Shown here: positions 30,153 to 38,767 of the stretch, one piece after another | Position numbering within the stretch: position 1 is the first letter of the stretch | How the letters are laid out: every line of letters starts with the position of its first letter | Assembly (NCBI RefSeq): GCF_000273375.1 | Contig: NZ_CM001557.1 | Location: 753,625-817,624 of the forward strand | Source: Bartonella birtlesii IBS 325 | GTDB taxonomy: Bacteria > Pseudomonadota > Alphaproteobacteria > Rhizobiales > Rhizobiaceae | Direction: 5' to 3' | DNA: 64,000 nucleotides | Program-made: the position numbers and the translations under genes | Notes under the pieces: generated by a model | What the model was told of the DNA's origin: nothing | The model's database searches: none | Seen by the model: the letters and a program-made list of their open reading frames with translations, nothing else

Positions 30153-31400
30153 ATGTACTTTGATATTCATGAGTCCATTTCGCCCGAAATGCTTAATCGT
30201 CTTGCAGAAATTACGGTAAAAGTCGGGTTGAATTTACAAAAGGGACAGGATCTTGTTCTGACTTCTCCAGCTTCAGCATTACCTTTTGTCCGGCGTATTG
30301 CCTATCATGCTTATAAGGTTGGTGCTGGTGTGATTACACCGCTTTTTAGTGATGATATGTTATCACTAACACGTTTTGAAAACGCACATACTGCTAGTTT
30401 TGACTGTGCACCTACTTGGTTGTATGAGGGAATGGCGAAAGCTTTTGAAAATGGAGCTGCGCGTTTAGCTATTGTTGGTGATAATCCTTTGTTACTTTCT
30501 CATCAAGATTTTGATAAGATTTCACGTTTAAATAAAGCCACTTCAATGGCTTACCAGCCGGCTCTCAAACAAATATCAAATTTTTCTATGAATTGGTCGA
30601 TTGTTTCTTATCCAACAGCAGGATGGGCTGAGACAATATTTCCTTCTTTGCCACTTCATGAAGCGATTAAAAAGTTAGCTGATGCAATTTTTTCTGCTTC
30701 TCGCGTTACAGAAGAAGATCCAATACATGCGTGGGCAGTTCATAATACAGCTTTAAAGCAACGGTCATTTTGGCTTAATCAGCAGCGTTTTTCCACTTTG
30801 CACTTTATGGGACCAGGGACTGATTTAATGGTTGGTTTGGCGGATGGTCATGAATGGCATGGAGGTGCATCAGTTGCTAAAAATGGTGTTGTTTGCAATC
30901 CTAATATTCCGACAGAAGAAGTTTTCACCACTCCTCATGCATATAGAGTTGAAGGTTTTGTTCGTTCAACGAAGCCTCTTTCTTATCAAGGAACACTAAT
31001 TGACAATATTGAGGTGCGGTTTAAAGCAGGACGTATTGTTGATGCACGTGCTTCGACGGGCCAGGAAGTTTTGCAACAGGTTTTGCAAAGTGATGAGGGT
31101 GCAAGTCGATTGGGTGAAGTTGCTCTTGTTCCACATTCTTCACCGATTTCTAAAAGCGGTTTGCTTTTTTATAATACATTATTTGATGAAAATGCTGCAT
31201 GTCATATTGCTTTAGGGCAGTGTTATTCTAAGTGCTTTTTAAATGGAGCGTCATTGACAGTAGAGGAGATTGCAGCACGGGGTGGAAATAAAAGTGTCAT
31301 TCATATTGACTGGATGATTGGATCTGGTGAAATTGATATAGACGGCATTACACAAGATGGTAGTAGAGTTCCTGTATTTCGTAAAGGTGAATGGGCTTAA
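30153..31400 (+). CDS. M29 family aminopeptidase (AmpS/PepS type)
   Basis: This is a metal-dependent aminopeptidase of family M29, 415 residues. The likely metal ligands are seen in IPTEEVFTTP, LGEVALVPHSSPI, DENAACHIALG and HIDWMIGS, in the usual order. The N-terminal half is the oligomerisation domain. The ATG at 30153 has AAAGGA about 8 bases upstream. It lies between a cell-wall hydrolase and mutM; no functional link is evident beyond peptide turnover. Confidence 0.92.
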   Translation: MYFDIHESISPEMLNRLAEITVKVGLNLQKGQDLVLTSPASALPFVRRIAYHAYKVGAGVITPLFSDDMLSLTRFENAHTASFDCAPTWLYEGMAKAFENGAARLAIVGDNPLLLSHQDFDKISRLNKATSMAYQPALKQISNFSMNWSIVSYPTAGWAETIFPSLPLHEAIKKLADAIFSASRVTEEDPIHAWAVHNTALKQRSFWLNQQRFSTLHFMGPGTDLMVGLADGHEWHGGASVAKNGVVCNPNIPTEEVFTTPHAYRVEGFVRSTKPLSYQGTLIDNIEVRFKAGRIVDARASTGQEVLQQVLQSDEGASRLGEVALVPHSSPISKSGLLFYNTLFDENAACHIALGQCYSKCFLNGASLTVEEIAARGGNKSVIHIDWMIGSGEIDIDGITQDGSRVPVFRKGEWA

Positions 31401-31453
31401 TATTTATTTTTTTCAATGGTATTATTGGAATGCGCGTAATTTGAAGATAACAG

Positions 31454-32329
31454 ATGCCTGAGCTTCCTGAAGTAGAAACAGTTCGTCGTGGACTTGAGCC
31501 GTTTGTAACGGGTGCAAAGATTATTTCTGTTACCCTTAATCGCAGAGATTTGCGTTTTCCTTTTCCTGAGGCGTTTTCTGAGCGACTTATAGGTAGGAAG
31601 ATTATAGAACTTTGTCGGCGAGCGAAATATTTGTTGTTTCATCTTTCACAGGATAAAACGATTTTGAGTCATTTAGGCATGTCAGGATCATGGCGCATAG
31701 AAGATGATTTTTTAAAAAAAGCTTCTGCTGCTACCGAGAAATTTGTTCGACATGATCATTTCATTATGGATATTCAGGCGCAAAATGGCAAAGTTTATCA
31801 TCTTACTTATAATGACGTGCGTCGTTTTGGGTTTATGCTTTTGGTAGATACAAATAGGCTTTATGAGCATCCGCTTTTAAAAAAGCTAGGGATCGAGCCT
31901 ATGAGTAATGCATTTTCTGGTCGTTATTTACAAAAGGCTTTTGTTAATAAAAAAATGTCTCTTAAAGGTGTTTTGCTTGATCAGTCTATTGTTGCGGGTC
32001 TTGGAAATATTTATGTTTGCGAAGCACTTTGGCGTAGTCGTTTGTCTCCACAACGCAGTGCATTTACATTGGCATCGGAAACTATGTATGGGCGTAAACT
32101 TTCAGATTCTTTAGCGCAGAATATACGTGCTGTGATTTCTGAAGCTATTTTGTCTGGTGGGTCTTCTTTACGTGATTATATGCATGTAGACGGCTCTCTT
32201 GGTTATTTTCAACATGCTTTTTCGGTTTATGGACGAGAAAGCAAGGAATGTTTGCAATGTGGAACACCTATTGTACGTATTTTACAGTTGGGACGTTCAA
32301 GTTTTTACTGCTCACAGTGCCAAAAATGA
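31454..32329 (+). CDS. mutM: Formamidopyrimidine-DNA glycosylase (Fpg)
   Basis: MutM removes oxidised purines such as 8-oxoguanine. The catalytic N-terminal proline begins MPELPEVETVRRGL. The conserved HLGMSGSWR and NDVRRFGF loops follow, and the C-terminal zinc finger has its four cysteines in CLQCG and CSQCQ. The size of 291 residues is typical. Confidence 0.97.
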   Translation: MPELPEVETVRRGLEPFVTGAKIISVTLNRRDLRFPFPEAFSERLIGRKIIELCRRAKYLLFHLSQDKTILSHLGMSGSWRIEDDFLKKASAATEKFVRHDHFIMDIQAQNGKVYHLTYNDVRRFGFMLLVDTNRLYEHPLLKKLGIEPMSNAFSGRYLQKAFVNKKMSLKGVLLDQSIVAGLGNIYVCEALWRSRLSPQRSAFTLASETMYGRKLSDSLAQNIRAVISEAILSGGSSLRDYMHVDGSLGYFQHAFSVYGRESKECLQCGTPIVRILQLGRSSFYCSQCQK

Positions 32330-32414
32330 ATAAGGTCTCTTGCAAAATCTTACGAGAGGCTTAAAGTCACCGTATCTATAATTATAATTACACAAGGCTT
32401 GGGAGGTTTTTTTT

Positions 32415-33803
32415 ATGCTGAACAAAGTATTAACACATCTTGATGAGAATATAGAAAAAAGCCTTGAGCGCCTTTTTTCTCTTTTACGTTTTCAATCGAT
32501 TTCTACAGACTCGGCTTATAAGGATGAATGTCGTGAAGCAGCTGATTGGTTAGTAGAGGATTTAAAAACTATTGGTTTTGAGGCTTCACGGCGCGATACA
32601 CCCGGTCATCCAATGGTTGTTGGGCATCATCCAGGTCCTTCAGATAATTGTTTACATGTATTGTTTTACGGACATTATGATGTTCAACCTGTTGATCCGT
32701 TGAGTTTATGGGAGGATGATCCGTTTACACCTTCTTTAAAAGAAAGAAACGGAGAGAAAGTTATCTGTGCTCGCGGTGCTTCAGATGACAAAGGTCAGTT
32801 GATGACTTTTATCGAAGCGTGCCGTGCATTTAAGAAAGAAACAGGGCAGCTTCCTGTTAAAGTTACTATTCTATGTGAGGGTGAAGAAGAATGTGCTTCT
32901 CCTTCTCTTATTCCTTTTTTGCAAGCAAATAAGGATGAGCTTAGGGCTGATTGCGCATTGGTTTGTGATACATCTATGTGGGATGCTGATACACCGTCTA
33001 TTGCTCTTTCTCTTCGGGGAATTATGGCGGAAGAGATTATTATCACAGCAGCAAATCGTGATTTGCATTCTGGTTATTTTGGGGGAGTAGCAGCCAATCC
33101 TATTCGTATTTTAGCTAAAGTTTTGGCAGGACTTCATGACGAAAATAATAAGGTAACGCTTCCTGGTTTTTATGATGGAGTAGCAGAAACACCTCCACAT
33201 ATTTTACAATCATGGAACGAACTGAATTGTACTGCTGAAAATTTTCTTGGTCCTATAGGTCTTTCTGTTCCATCTGGTGAAAAAGGGCGAAGCATTTTAG
33301 AGCTCGTATGGGCACGTCCTACCATGGAAATTAATGGTATTAGTGGCGGCTATGAAGGGGAAGGAGTAAAAACGGTTATTGCTTCTCAAGCGAGTGCAAA
33401 AATGTCGTGTCGTTTAGTACATAAGCAAGATCCAGAAAAGATACGCCAAGCGCTTCGTGATTATGTACGTAGCTCAATTCCCGCTGATTGTACGGTTGAA
33501 TTTAAAAATCACGGTTCTTCTCCAGCACTTCAACTGTCTGATGATTTATCTTTTATCCAGGCAGCAAAGGATGCTTTATCACAAGAGTGGGAAGTTCCTA
33601 CTGTATTGACAGCCATGGGGGGATCCATTCCAATTGTTGCAGATTTTCGATCAATTCTTGGTATGGAAACTGTTTTGGTTGGCTTTGCACTGGCTGATGA
33701 TCGTATTCATTCGCCTAATGAAAAATATAATCTAAAATCATTTCATAAAGGGCAACGGTCTTGGGCACGTATTCTTGCAACTTTAGCAAAAAAAGGAGGA
33801 TAG
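32415..33803 (+). CDS. M20 family dipeptidase/peptidase
   Basis: This is a cytoplasmic zinc metallopeptidase, 462 residues. Metal ligands and the catalytic acid occur in FYGHYDVQPVDP, GASDDKGQ and ILCEGEEECAS. A dimerisation domain with HSGYFGGVAANP follows, and a final His is in DDRIHSPNEKYN. M20 members of this length (CPG2/dipeptidase type) hydrolyse di- or tripeptides; substrate is inferred. AT-rich leader with GGGAGG before the ATG. Its stop is directly followed by the rnd start. Confidence 0.92.
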   Translation: MLNKVLTHLDENIEKSLERLFSLLRFQSISTDSAYKDECREAADWLVEDLKTIGFEASRRDTPGHPMVVGHHPGPSDNCLHVLFYGHYDVQPVDPLSLWEDDPFTPSLKERNGEKVICARGASDDKGQLMTFIEACRAFKKETGQLPVKVTILCEGEEECASPSLIPFLQANKDELRADCALVCDTSMWDADTPSIALSLRGIMAEEIIITAANRDLHSGYFGGVAANPIRILAKVLAGLHDENNKVTLPGFYDGVAETPPHILQSWNELNCTAENFLGPIGLSVPSGEKGRSILELVWARPTMEINGISGGYEGEGVKTVIASQASAKMSCRLVHKQDPEKIRQALRDYVRSSIPADCTVEFKNHGSSPALQLSDDLSFIQAAKDALSQEWEVPTVLTAMGGSIPIVADFRSILGMETVLVGFALADDRIHSPNEKYNLKSFHKGQRSWARILATLAKKGG

Positions 33804-34427
33804 ATGACAGAAGTCCGCGTTCATCAAGGTGACCTACCAAACTTAGACAATTATAAAACTAATGCTGTTGCGATTGATACTGAAACTTTAGGGCTGCAAC
33901 CATATCGTGATCGTTTATGTGTTGTTCAGCTTTCTCCTGGAGATGGTACGGCTGACATTATACAGATTGCTAAAGGACAAAAGAATGCTCCTAATTTGGT
34001 TAAGCTGCTTGAAGATAAGGCAATTACTAAAATATTTCATTTTGGGCGTTTTGATCTTGCTATTTTGGCACATACATTTTGCGTTATGCCAGATGTAGTT
34101 TTTTGTACGAAGATTGCTTCAAGACTCACCCGTACCTATACAGATCGCCATGGATTAAAGGAAATTTGCGGCGAATTGCTGAATGTGAATATTTCTAAAC
34201 AGCAGCAATCTTCGGATTGGGCTGCTGAGACTTTATCACGTGCGCAAATTGAATATGCGGCATCAGATGTTTTATATTTGCATCGTTTAAAAGATATATT
34301 TGAAGAACGCTTAAAACGTGAAGAGCGCGAACATGTTGCAAGGGCATGTTTCCAATTTTTGCCTATGAGGGCCAAACTCGATCTTTTGGGATGGGGGGAG
34401 GTTGATATTTTTGCACATCATAGCTGA
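33804..34427 (+). CDS. rnd: Ribonuclease D-type 3'-5' exonuclease (short form)
   Basis: This is a DEDDy exonuclease of 207 residues. ExoI is AIDTETLGL (Asp, Glu), ExoII is FHFGRFDLAIL and ExoIII is YAASDVLYLH with Tyr and Asp. It lacks the C-terminal HRDC domains of E. coli RNase D, as is common for the short alphaproteobacterial form. The ATG begins immediately after the dipeptidase stop, with AAAGGAGG in front. A strong palindrome lies 50 bases beyond its stop. Confidence 0.92.
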   Translation: MTEVRVHQGDLPNLDNYKTNAVAIDTETLGLQPYRDRLCVVQLSPGDGTADIIQIAKGQKNAPNLVKLLEDKAITKIFHFGRFDLAILAHTFCVMPDVVFCTKIASRLTRTYTDRHGLKEICGELLNVNISKQQQSSDWAAETLSRAQIEYAASDVLYLHRLKDIFEERLKREEREHVARACFQFLPMRAKLDLLGWGEVDIFAHHS

Positions 34428-34476
34428 CTTCAAGTTTTGTATAAAAATCTAGGTCAAAAAGAGTTATTTGAAGCAG

Positions 34477-34515
34477 GAAAACAAAATATCCATAACATAT
34501 GGGTATTTTGTTTTC
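34477..34515 (+). terminator. Strong palindrome, probable terminator after rnd
   Basis: GAAAACAAAATA and TATTTTGTTTTC are perfectly complementary, and the inner CCATA and TATGG extend the stem. Allowing one T-G pair gives 18 bp around a three-base loop. Its T-rich right arm follows the rnd stop by about 50 bases. Confidence 0.7.
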
Positions 34516-35261
34516 ACTTGTTTTCATGAGAGTGTTTTATAATATTACTTTGAATAGCGATTCCGAATAACCTAGGTTTTTTCATTTTAAATTTGTTTAT
34601 AATCAGTCAAAATCATTCACTTGTGTGTTTCAATGACAGGGCTAGTATGTAAAAAACTATGGAAAAAGAGTAAATATGTCCTTATAGACATGCTTCGTGT
34701 AAAGGTTATTACAACATCTTTTGTGCTAGCAAATAGAATGATAAAGCTAGTTCAATTTAATGAATTCTATTGCTTTTAAAGATCACACGATAAGAATATT
34801 TTATAAAATATGCGCTTTTTATATTTATAAAAACCGATTTTTGAGAAAAACAAACAGTTTTACAAGAAAATTTCTAATAATATTGTGGGTGATAGGTTAA
34901 TTAAAGAATATGAATATTGTTACCTTTCAATTCAATATACTGATTTATAATAGTTTATCGTTTTCATATTTACTATCACCACAGTTGTATTAAGCAGTAG
35001 AAGATGAGAGTAGACTCTACTGAAGAAATGAATGCGTAAAGAGTTGTGTCATTGGTTTTATATCTAACGGTGTATTGTGTATTTATTTATTACAAAATAA
35101 ATAGTTTCTATGGCAGCACGGTTTGGCAATTTCCATTTATTTTAAACACAAAGTGCTAAAAATTTCACTTTTACAAGTTAAAGAAATCATCTTTCTATGG
35201 AAAGATGCAATGAAGGCACTACATAAAGCCCATTATGGATATTATAAATGGAGAGAGATCT
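34516..35261. other. Intergenic, no gene recognised
   Basis: AT-rich spacer of roughly 750 bases between the rnd terminator and the small secreted-protein gene. No coherent reading frame or RNA gene was found; it marks the left edge of the Hbp outer-membrane region. Confidence 0.5.
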
Positions 35262-35584
35262 ATGAATTTAAAATATTTTATTATAGCTTTTGCTATTTTT
35301 TTTCAGTTTCTGTGACGCAGGGAGCAAGTTTTTTGAGTGCTCAAAAATTAGGACATGAAGTATCTTCCGCTCTTTCTCCCGAGAGTTTTTTTTCTAAGAA
35401 ACAGCTTAGCGATAATTTATCCAAAGTTTTTCAAACAAAGTTTTCTTCTTTCGCGGATATCCAACAAAAGGCAGTTGTTGAGTTGGTATCTGTATCATAT
35501 CTAGGTAAAAAAAGAGGTCCAAAGCATAGAAAACCAAGACCACGGCCAAATTTATTTATGAGAGGTCCGATGAGTTATAAATAA
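35262..35584 (+). CDS. Small secreted basic protein, frame broken in its signal peptide
   Basis: From the ATG at 35262 (GGAGAGAGATCT just upstream) the protein reads MNLKYFIIAFAIFF and stops, because the T-run at 35276-35283 has eight bases. A ninth T gives AIFFSVSVTQGASF, a normal signal peptide, and continues in the frame of the open tail. The result is 107 residues: a mature region rich in Ser, Ala and Lys, ending in a strongly basic, proline-containing tail (KKRGPKHRKPRPRP). The longest open frame as given starts at 35123 but has an implausible N-terminus. I do not recognise the family. It lies 390 bases upstream of the hbp cluster on the same strand. Confidence 0.6.
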
Positions 35585-35897
35585 GTAGAGAGGTGATGTT
35601 AAGATATATATTTTACAAGGTTTAGAGGGGAGCGGGACAAAGTAAAGGTTAAAGCAATGCTTATAGTTATAATGTTAGTTTCTAGCATCAAATCATTGCA
35701 TATAGTTTGTAAGGGTTGAAGGGGAAATTTGTATTTTACGAAAAGGTTAATAATCAATGATATGTGTGTTTGTAGAAATTGGCAAAAAGAATAGCATTTG
35801 AATTTGACTAAAAATGTTTTGACATTAGCCTAGTTTATAAATTTTCGTTCAAATAACTTGAGGGGGAAGGGCTTTTTGTTTTTTTATTAAGTGTATC

Positions 35898-35912
35898 ATT
35901 TTTACTACAGAT
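35898..35912 (+). promoter_or_regulatory. Shared hbp upstream motif, copy 1
   Basis: ATTTTTACTACAGAT, beginning 76 bases before the first hbp start. Near-identical copies lie at similar distances before the other two intact hbp genes. Bartonella hbp genes are known to have a conserved iron/heme-responsive promoter element (H-box, linked to Irr); whether this is it was not tested. Confidence 0.6.
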
Positions 35913-35973
35913 ATCCAAAATTTGGGCTCTATATGAAAATGGGTGTTCAAATATTCAGCTATGGAGAGAAATT

Positions 35974-36810
35974 ATGAATATGAAATGGTTAATAACAGCT
36001 TCTGCCTTCGCTTTTGTTTCAGTTTCAGCAGCGCATGCAGCAGATGTTATTGTTCCTCCCAGTCCTACACCTGTTGCACCTGTTGTTGTTCCCTCAACTT
36101 TTTCTTGGACAGGTTTTTACATTGGTGGTCAGATTGGTGGTTTTTCAAGTAAAACAAAGATGGATATCCTCAATAACGGAAAAACTGTTCCGGTGCATGA
36201 TGATTATTTGCCTAAACTATCTGGTTTCATGGGAGGCCTTTATGCAGGTTCTAATATTGATCTTGGTAATGGTCTTATTTTGGGTGTTGATACAGATATC
36301 ATTTGGACTGATAAAAATGATACGAAGACAGTGCCAGCATATGAGATTGCTCCAAATCACGTAGATTATGTTAATAAGATGCTGAAAGACGCTGGTATTA
36401 GTATTGGCAATAATAAACTTGAAGCGGGTAAGTATACACGAACGCATAGTTTCACTTTTAAAGAAAAGTGGGCAGGTGCTACGCGAGTACGGATTGGTTT
36501 TGCTGCTGAGCGCATCATGCCTTATGTTGCTGGTGGTATTGCTTATACCCAACTTCAAGATATTGCGTCGATATCAATAACGGAGAAAGATACTGGTAAA
36601 GTAATCGCTTCTGGTAATTTATCTGATGAAACAAAGACATTTGTTGGTTACACCCTTGGTGCTGGTGTTGATTTCGCAATGACCAATAATGTCATAGTTC
36701 GTGCAGAATATCGTTATTCAGATTTTGGTAAAAAGAAATTCTCAAATGATAAGTATGAAACTTCTTACAAAACCAATGATTTCCGTGTTGGCGTTGCTTA
36801 CAAATTTTAA
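35974..36810 (+). CDS. Hemin-binding/Omp25-31-like outer membrane porin (Hbp family)
   Basis: This is a 278-residue outer-membrane beta-barrel. A signal peptide ending SAAHA (about residue 22) is followed by a proline-rich linker and the family signature FSWTGFYIGGQIGGFSSK. Later strands include GGLYAGSNIDLGNGLILGVDTDI, WAGATRVRIGFAAERIMPYVAGG, DFAMTNNVIVRAEYRYSDFGKKKF and the terminal NDFRVGVAYKF with the C-terminal Phe of Omps. Bartonella Hbp proteins bind hemin and are induced by heme or growth phase. Its expression may be driven through the motif 62 bases upstream. Which named Hbp it matches cannot be decided here. Confidence 0.93.
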   Translation: MNMKWLITASAFAFVSVSAAHAADVIVPPSPTPVAPVVVPSTFSWTGFYIGGQIGGFSSKTKMDILNNGKTVPVHDDYLPKLSGFMGGLYAGSNIDLGNGLILGVDTDIIWTDKNDTKTVPAYEIAPNHVDYVNKMLKDAGISIGNNKLEAGKYTRTHSFTFKEKWAGATRVRIGFAAERIMPYVAGGIAYTQLQDIASISITEKDTGKVIASGNLSDETKTFVGYTLGAGVDFAMTNNVIVRAEYRYSDFGKKKFSNDKYETSYKTNDFRVGVAYKF

Positions 36811-36886
36811 CTTATTGATAAGCTAAATCGCTAAGGAATTCCATTTTTGTTGGTACCTTAGTTATTTTATTGTGATTATATTATCA

Positions 36887-36917
36887 CATTCCACATATTA
36901 TTAACATATGTGGAATG
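36887..36917. terminator. Perfect 12-bp hairpin downstream of the first hbp
   Basis: CATTCCACATAT and ATATGTGGAATG form a perfect stem around a seven-base loop, 75 bases after the hbp stop. There is no T-tail, so a terminator role is uncertain. A second weaker inverted repeat (CTAAGG/CCTTAG) lies nearer the stop. Confidence 0.45.
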
Positions 36918-36927
36918 GTGCTGTGCA

Positions 36928-36975
36928 ATAATTTTGGTAAAAAGAAATTTATAACGACAAATGATAATTTCTGCA
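36928..36975 (+). pseudogene. Hbp C-terminal remnant
   Basis: The translation NNFGKKKFITTNDNF, from AATTTTGGTAAAAAGAAATT and onward, matches the DFGKKKF(x)NDK strand near the end of the neighbouring Hbp proteins. Nothing upstream or downstream of it continues the barrel. It is a short relic of a former hbp copy. Confidence 0.55.
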
Positions 36976-37082
36976 ATAATATCAATTTATTACATGTATG
37001 TATAACGGACAATTTTCCTATAAAAAAAGCTATTATAGAGGTCTTGTTTCTAAACAGGACTTCTATTTTATATGACTGTGTT

Positions 37083-37097
37083 ATTTTTACTACAGAT
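37083..37097 (+). promoter_or_regulatory. Shared hbp upstream motif, copy 2
   Basis: ATTTTTACTACAGAT, identical to copy 1 and ending 55 bases before the second hbp start at 37153. Confidence 0.6.
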
Positions 37098-37152
37098 TTT
37101 CTTCGCGTAAGTGTATAGCATTACCTCTATAAATGGATTAGGAGCAAAATTT

Positions 37153-37967
37153 ATGAATATAAAATCTTTAATAACAACTTCTGTCATCGCTTTGATTTCA
37201 GCTTCTGCAGTGCAGGCTGCTGACGTTGTCATTCCTCATGAAGCTACACCAGTTATCACTGCCCCTGGCTTTTCTTGGACAGGTTTTTATATTGGTGGTC
37301 AGATTGGTGGTATTTCAAGTAAAATTGACCTAAAAGATAAAGATAAAGAAACTTCAGTTTTAAAAGACTTATCACCTAAACTTTCAGGTTTGATTGGCGG
37401 TTTTTATGCAGGATCTAACTTTGATCTTGGTAGCGGCATTATCTTGGGTATTGAAACAGATATGATCTGGTCTGGCAAAAAGGATATACGAACAGCCGCT
37501 AAAACTACAACTCCTCCAACAACTTCTACTAATGAAACAAATTCTGTAAAGAATCTAAATGTTAGAAACACAGGTAATAAGAATGGTAGTGGAGATCCTG
37601 TAGAGTTAGCAGAAGGCGTTGGTTTTAAACAGAAGTGGGCTGGTGCTACGCGAGTACGTGTTGGTTTTGCTGCTGCTGACCGCATTATGCCTTATGTTGC
37701 TGGGGGTGTTGCCTATACACAGCTAGAGGCCGCTTTTGGACAAGTGAAAGTAAATGATAAAGTTTTTTCTGCTGACGCATCTGATGAAATAGCAACAATG
37801 GTTGGTTTCACTGTTGGTGGCGGTATTGATTTTGCAATGACTGATAATGTTCTGTTGCGTGCAGAATACCGTTATTCAGATTACGGTAAAAAGAAATTTT
37901 TTGCAAAAGAAAAGAATATAATTTTAGAACCAATGATTTCCGTGTTGGTGTAGCTTACAAATTCTAA
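37153..37967 (+). CDS. Hbp family outer membrane protein, C-terminus shifted by one base
   Basis: This is an Omp25/31-like barrel of about 271 residues. A signal peptide (ending SAVQA), FSWTGFYIGGQIGGISSK, GIETDMIWSGKKDI, WAGATRVRVGFAAADRIMPYVAGG and RAEYRYSDYGKKKF are all present. As given, the frame ends LEPMISVLV at 37953, without the terminal barrel strand. Adding one A to the four-A run at about 37912-37915 gives KEKEYNFRTNDFRVGVAYKF and a stop at 37967, as in its two neighbours. Loss of the last strand and terminal Phe should block assembly by BAM, so the indel matters. A strong terminator follows. Confidence 0.9.
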
Positions 37968-38007
37968 TTTCATAAAAACGAAATTATTATTATAAAAGAA
38001 ATTACTA

Positions 38008-38034
38008 AAAAGCTCCGTCTTTGGCGGGGCTTTT
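38008..38034 (+). terminator. Terminator of the second hbp
   Basis: AAAAGCTCCG and CGGGGCTTTT pair around a short loop (TCTTTGG), with one G-T pair, and are followed by T-rich DNA. A classical factor-independent terminator. Confidence 0.8.
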
Positions 38035-38274
38035 GCAGTTTTTCTTCTGCTATATTGTGGCATAATTGAACACTATTTTAATATTACAAACAGGGTTAAA
38101 TATTAGTTTTGGTAACAATCACAAATAGTAATTTAATATTTGTATCAATGGGTTAAAGATAAATTTAATGTAAGCTCTCATGCTAAATGAAATAACTAAC
38201 AAGCTCTATCCTCAACAATTTTTTCTGTTTATCATTTATTTAGGATTGCTCTTTTTATTTTAAGAAAAAAATAA

Positions 38275-38646
38275 TCTGGTACCACTCGGACGCATACCAA
38301 CTTTGCAGCTACTGACCGCTTCATGCTTTATATTACTAGTGGCATTGTTTAGCACAGATGTAAGGTATTTTTATGGTTTAGTACAAGATAGATTAGATTC
38401 AAAAGTGGCTTAGCTGTGTCTCCTGGAAAAACCATGACAATGATTACTTTCACGATTGGTGGTAGTGTTAATTTCACAATGACTGATGATGTTATTTTTC
38501 ATGAAAAATACCGTTACTTAGATTTTAGTAAAAAGAAATTCGATAAGAGTGAAAACAAATTTAACTATAAAATCAATGACTTTCGTGTTGGTGTAGCTTA
38601 CAAATTTCTAATTATTCTAAAAAAAACCTATTTGGATCACAATTAA
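38275..38646 (+). pseudogene. Decayed hbp gene (C-terminal part)
   Basis: The upstream part reads SGTTRTHTNFAATDRFMLYITSGI in translation, the degenerate equivalent of SGATRVRVGFTADRFMPYVAGGI in the third Hbp. It is followed by stops. The downstream open part (38416-38646) carries FTIGGSVNFTMTDDVIFHEKYRYLDFSKKKF and NDFRVGVAYKF, then runs past the normal stop because of an extra T. No signal peptide or start region was found. This is an hbp copy that has lost its N-terminal half. Its own terminator remains. Confidence 0.8.
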
Positions 38647-38652
38647 ATTGTT

Positions 38653-38685
38653 AAAAGACTTCACTAAGAGTGGAGTCTTTATTTT
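38653..38685 (+). terminator. Terminator of the decayed hbp
   Basis: AGACTTCACT and AGTGGAGTCT pair around AAG and lead into TTTATTTTTT. The same design as the terminators of its neighbours. Confidence 0.8.
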
Positions 38686-38698
38686 TTGTGAATGTGAC

Positions 38699-38713
38699 AT
38701 TTTTGCTACAGAT
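38699..38713 (+). promoter_or_regulatory. Shared hbp upstream motif, copy 3
   Basis: ATTTTTGCTACAGAT, one base different from copies 1 and 2, ending 54 bases before the third hbp start. Confidence 0.6.
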
Positions 38714-38767
38714 ATTTAAAAATAGATACACTATAAACAATTCGTTTTGGATATTTGGAGATATTTT

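Noticed and set aside
35123..35261. N-terminal extension of the small secreted protein from the ATG at 35123
   Set aside because: The extension has no secretion signal or ribosome-binding site, whereas the ATG at 35262 has both once the T-run is corrected.
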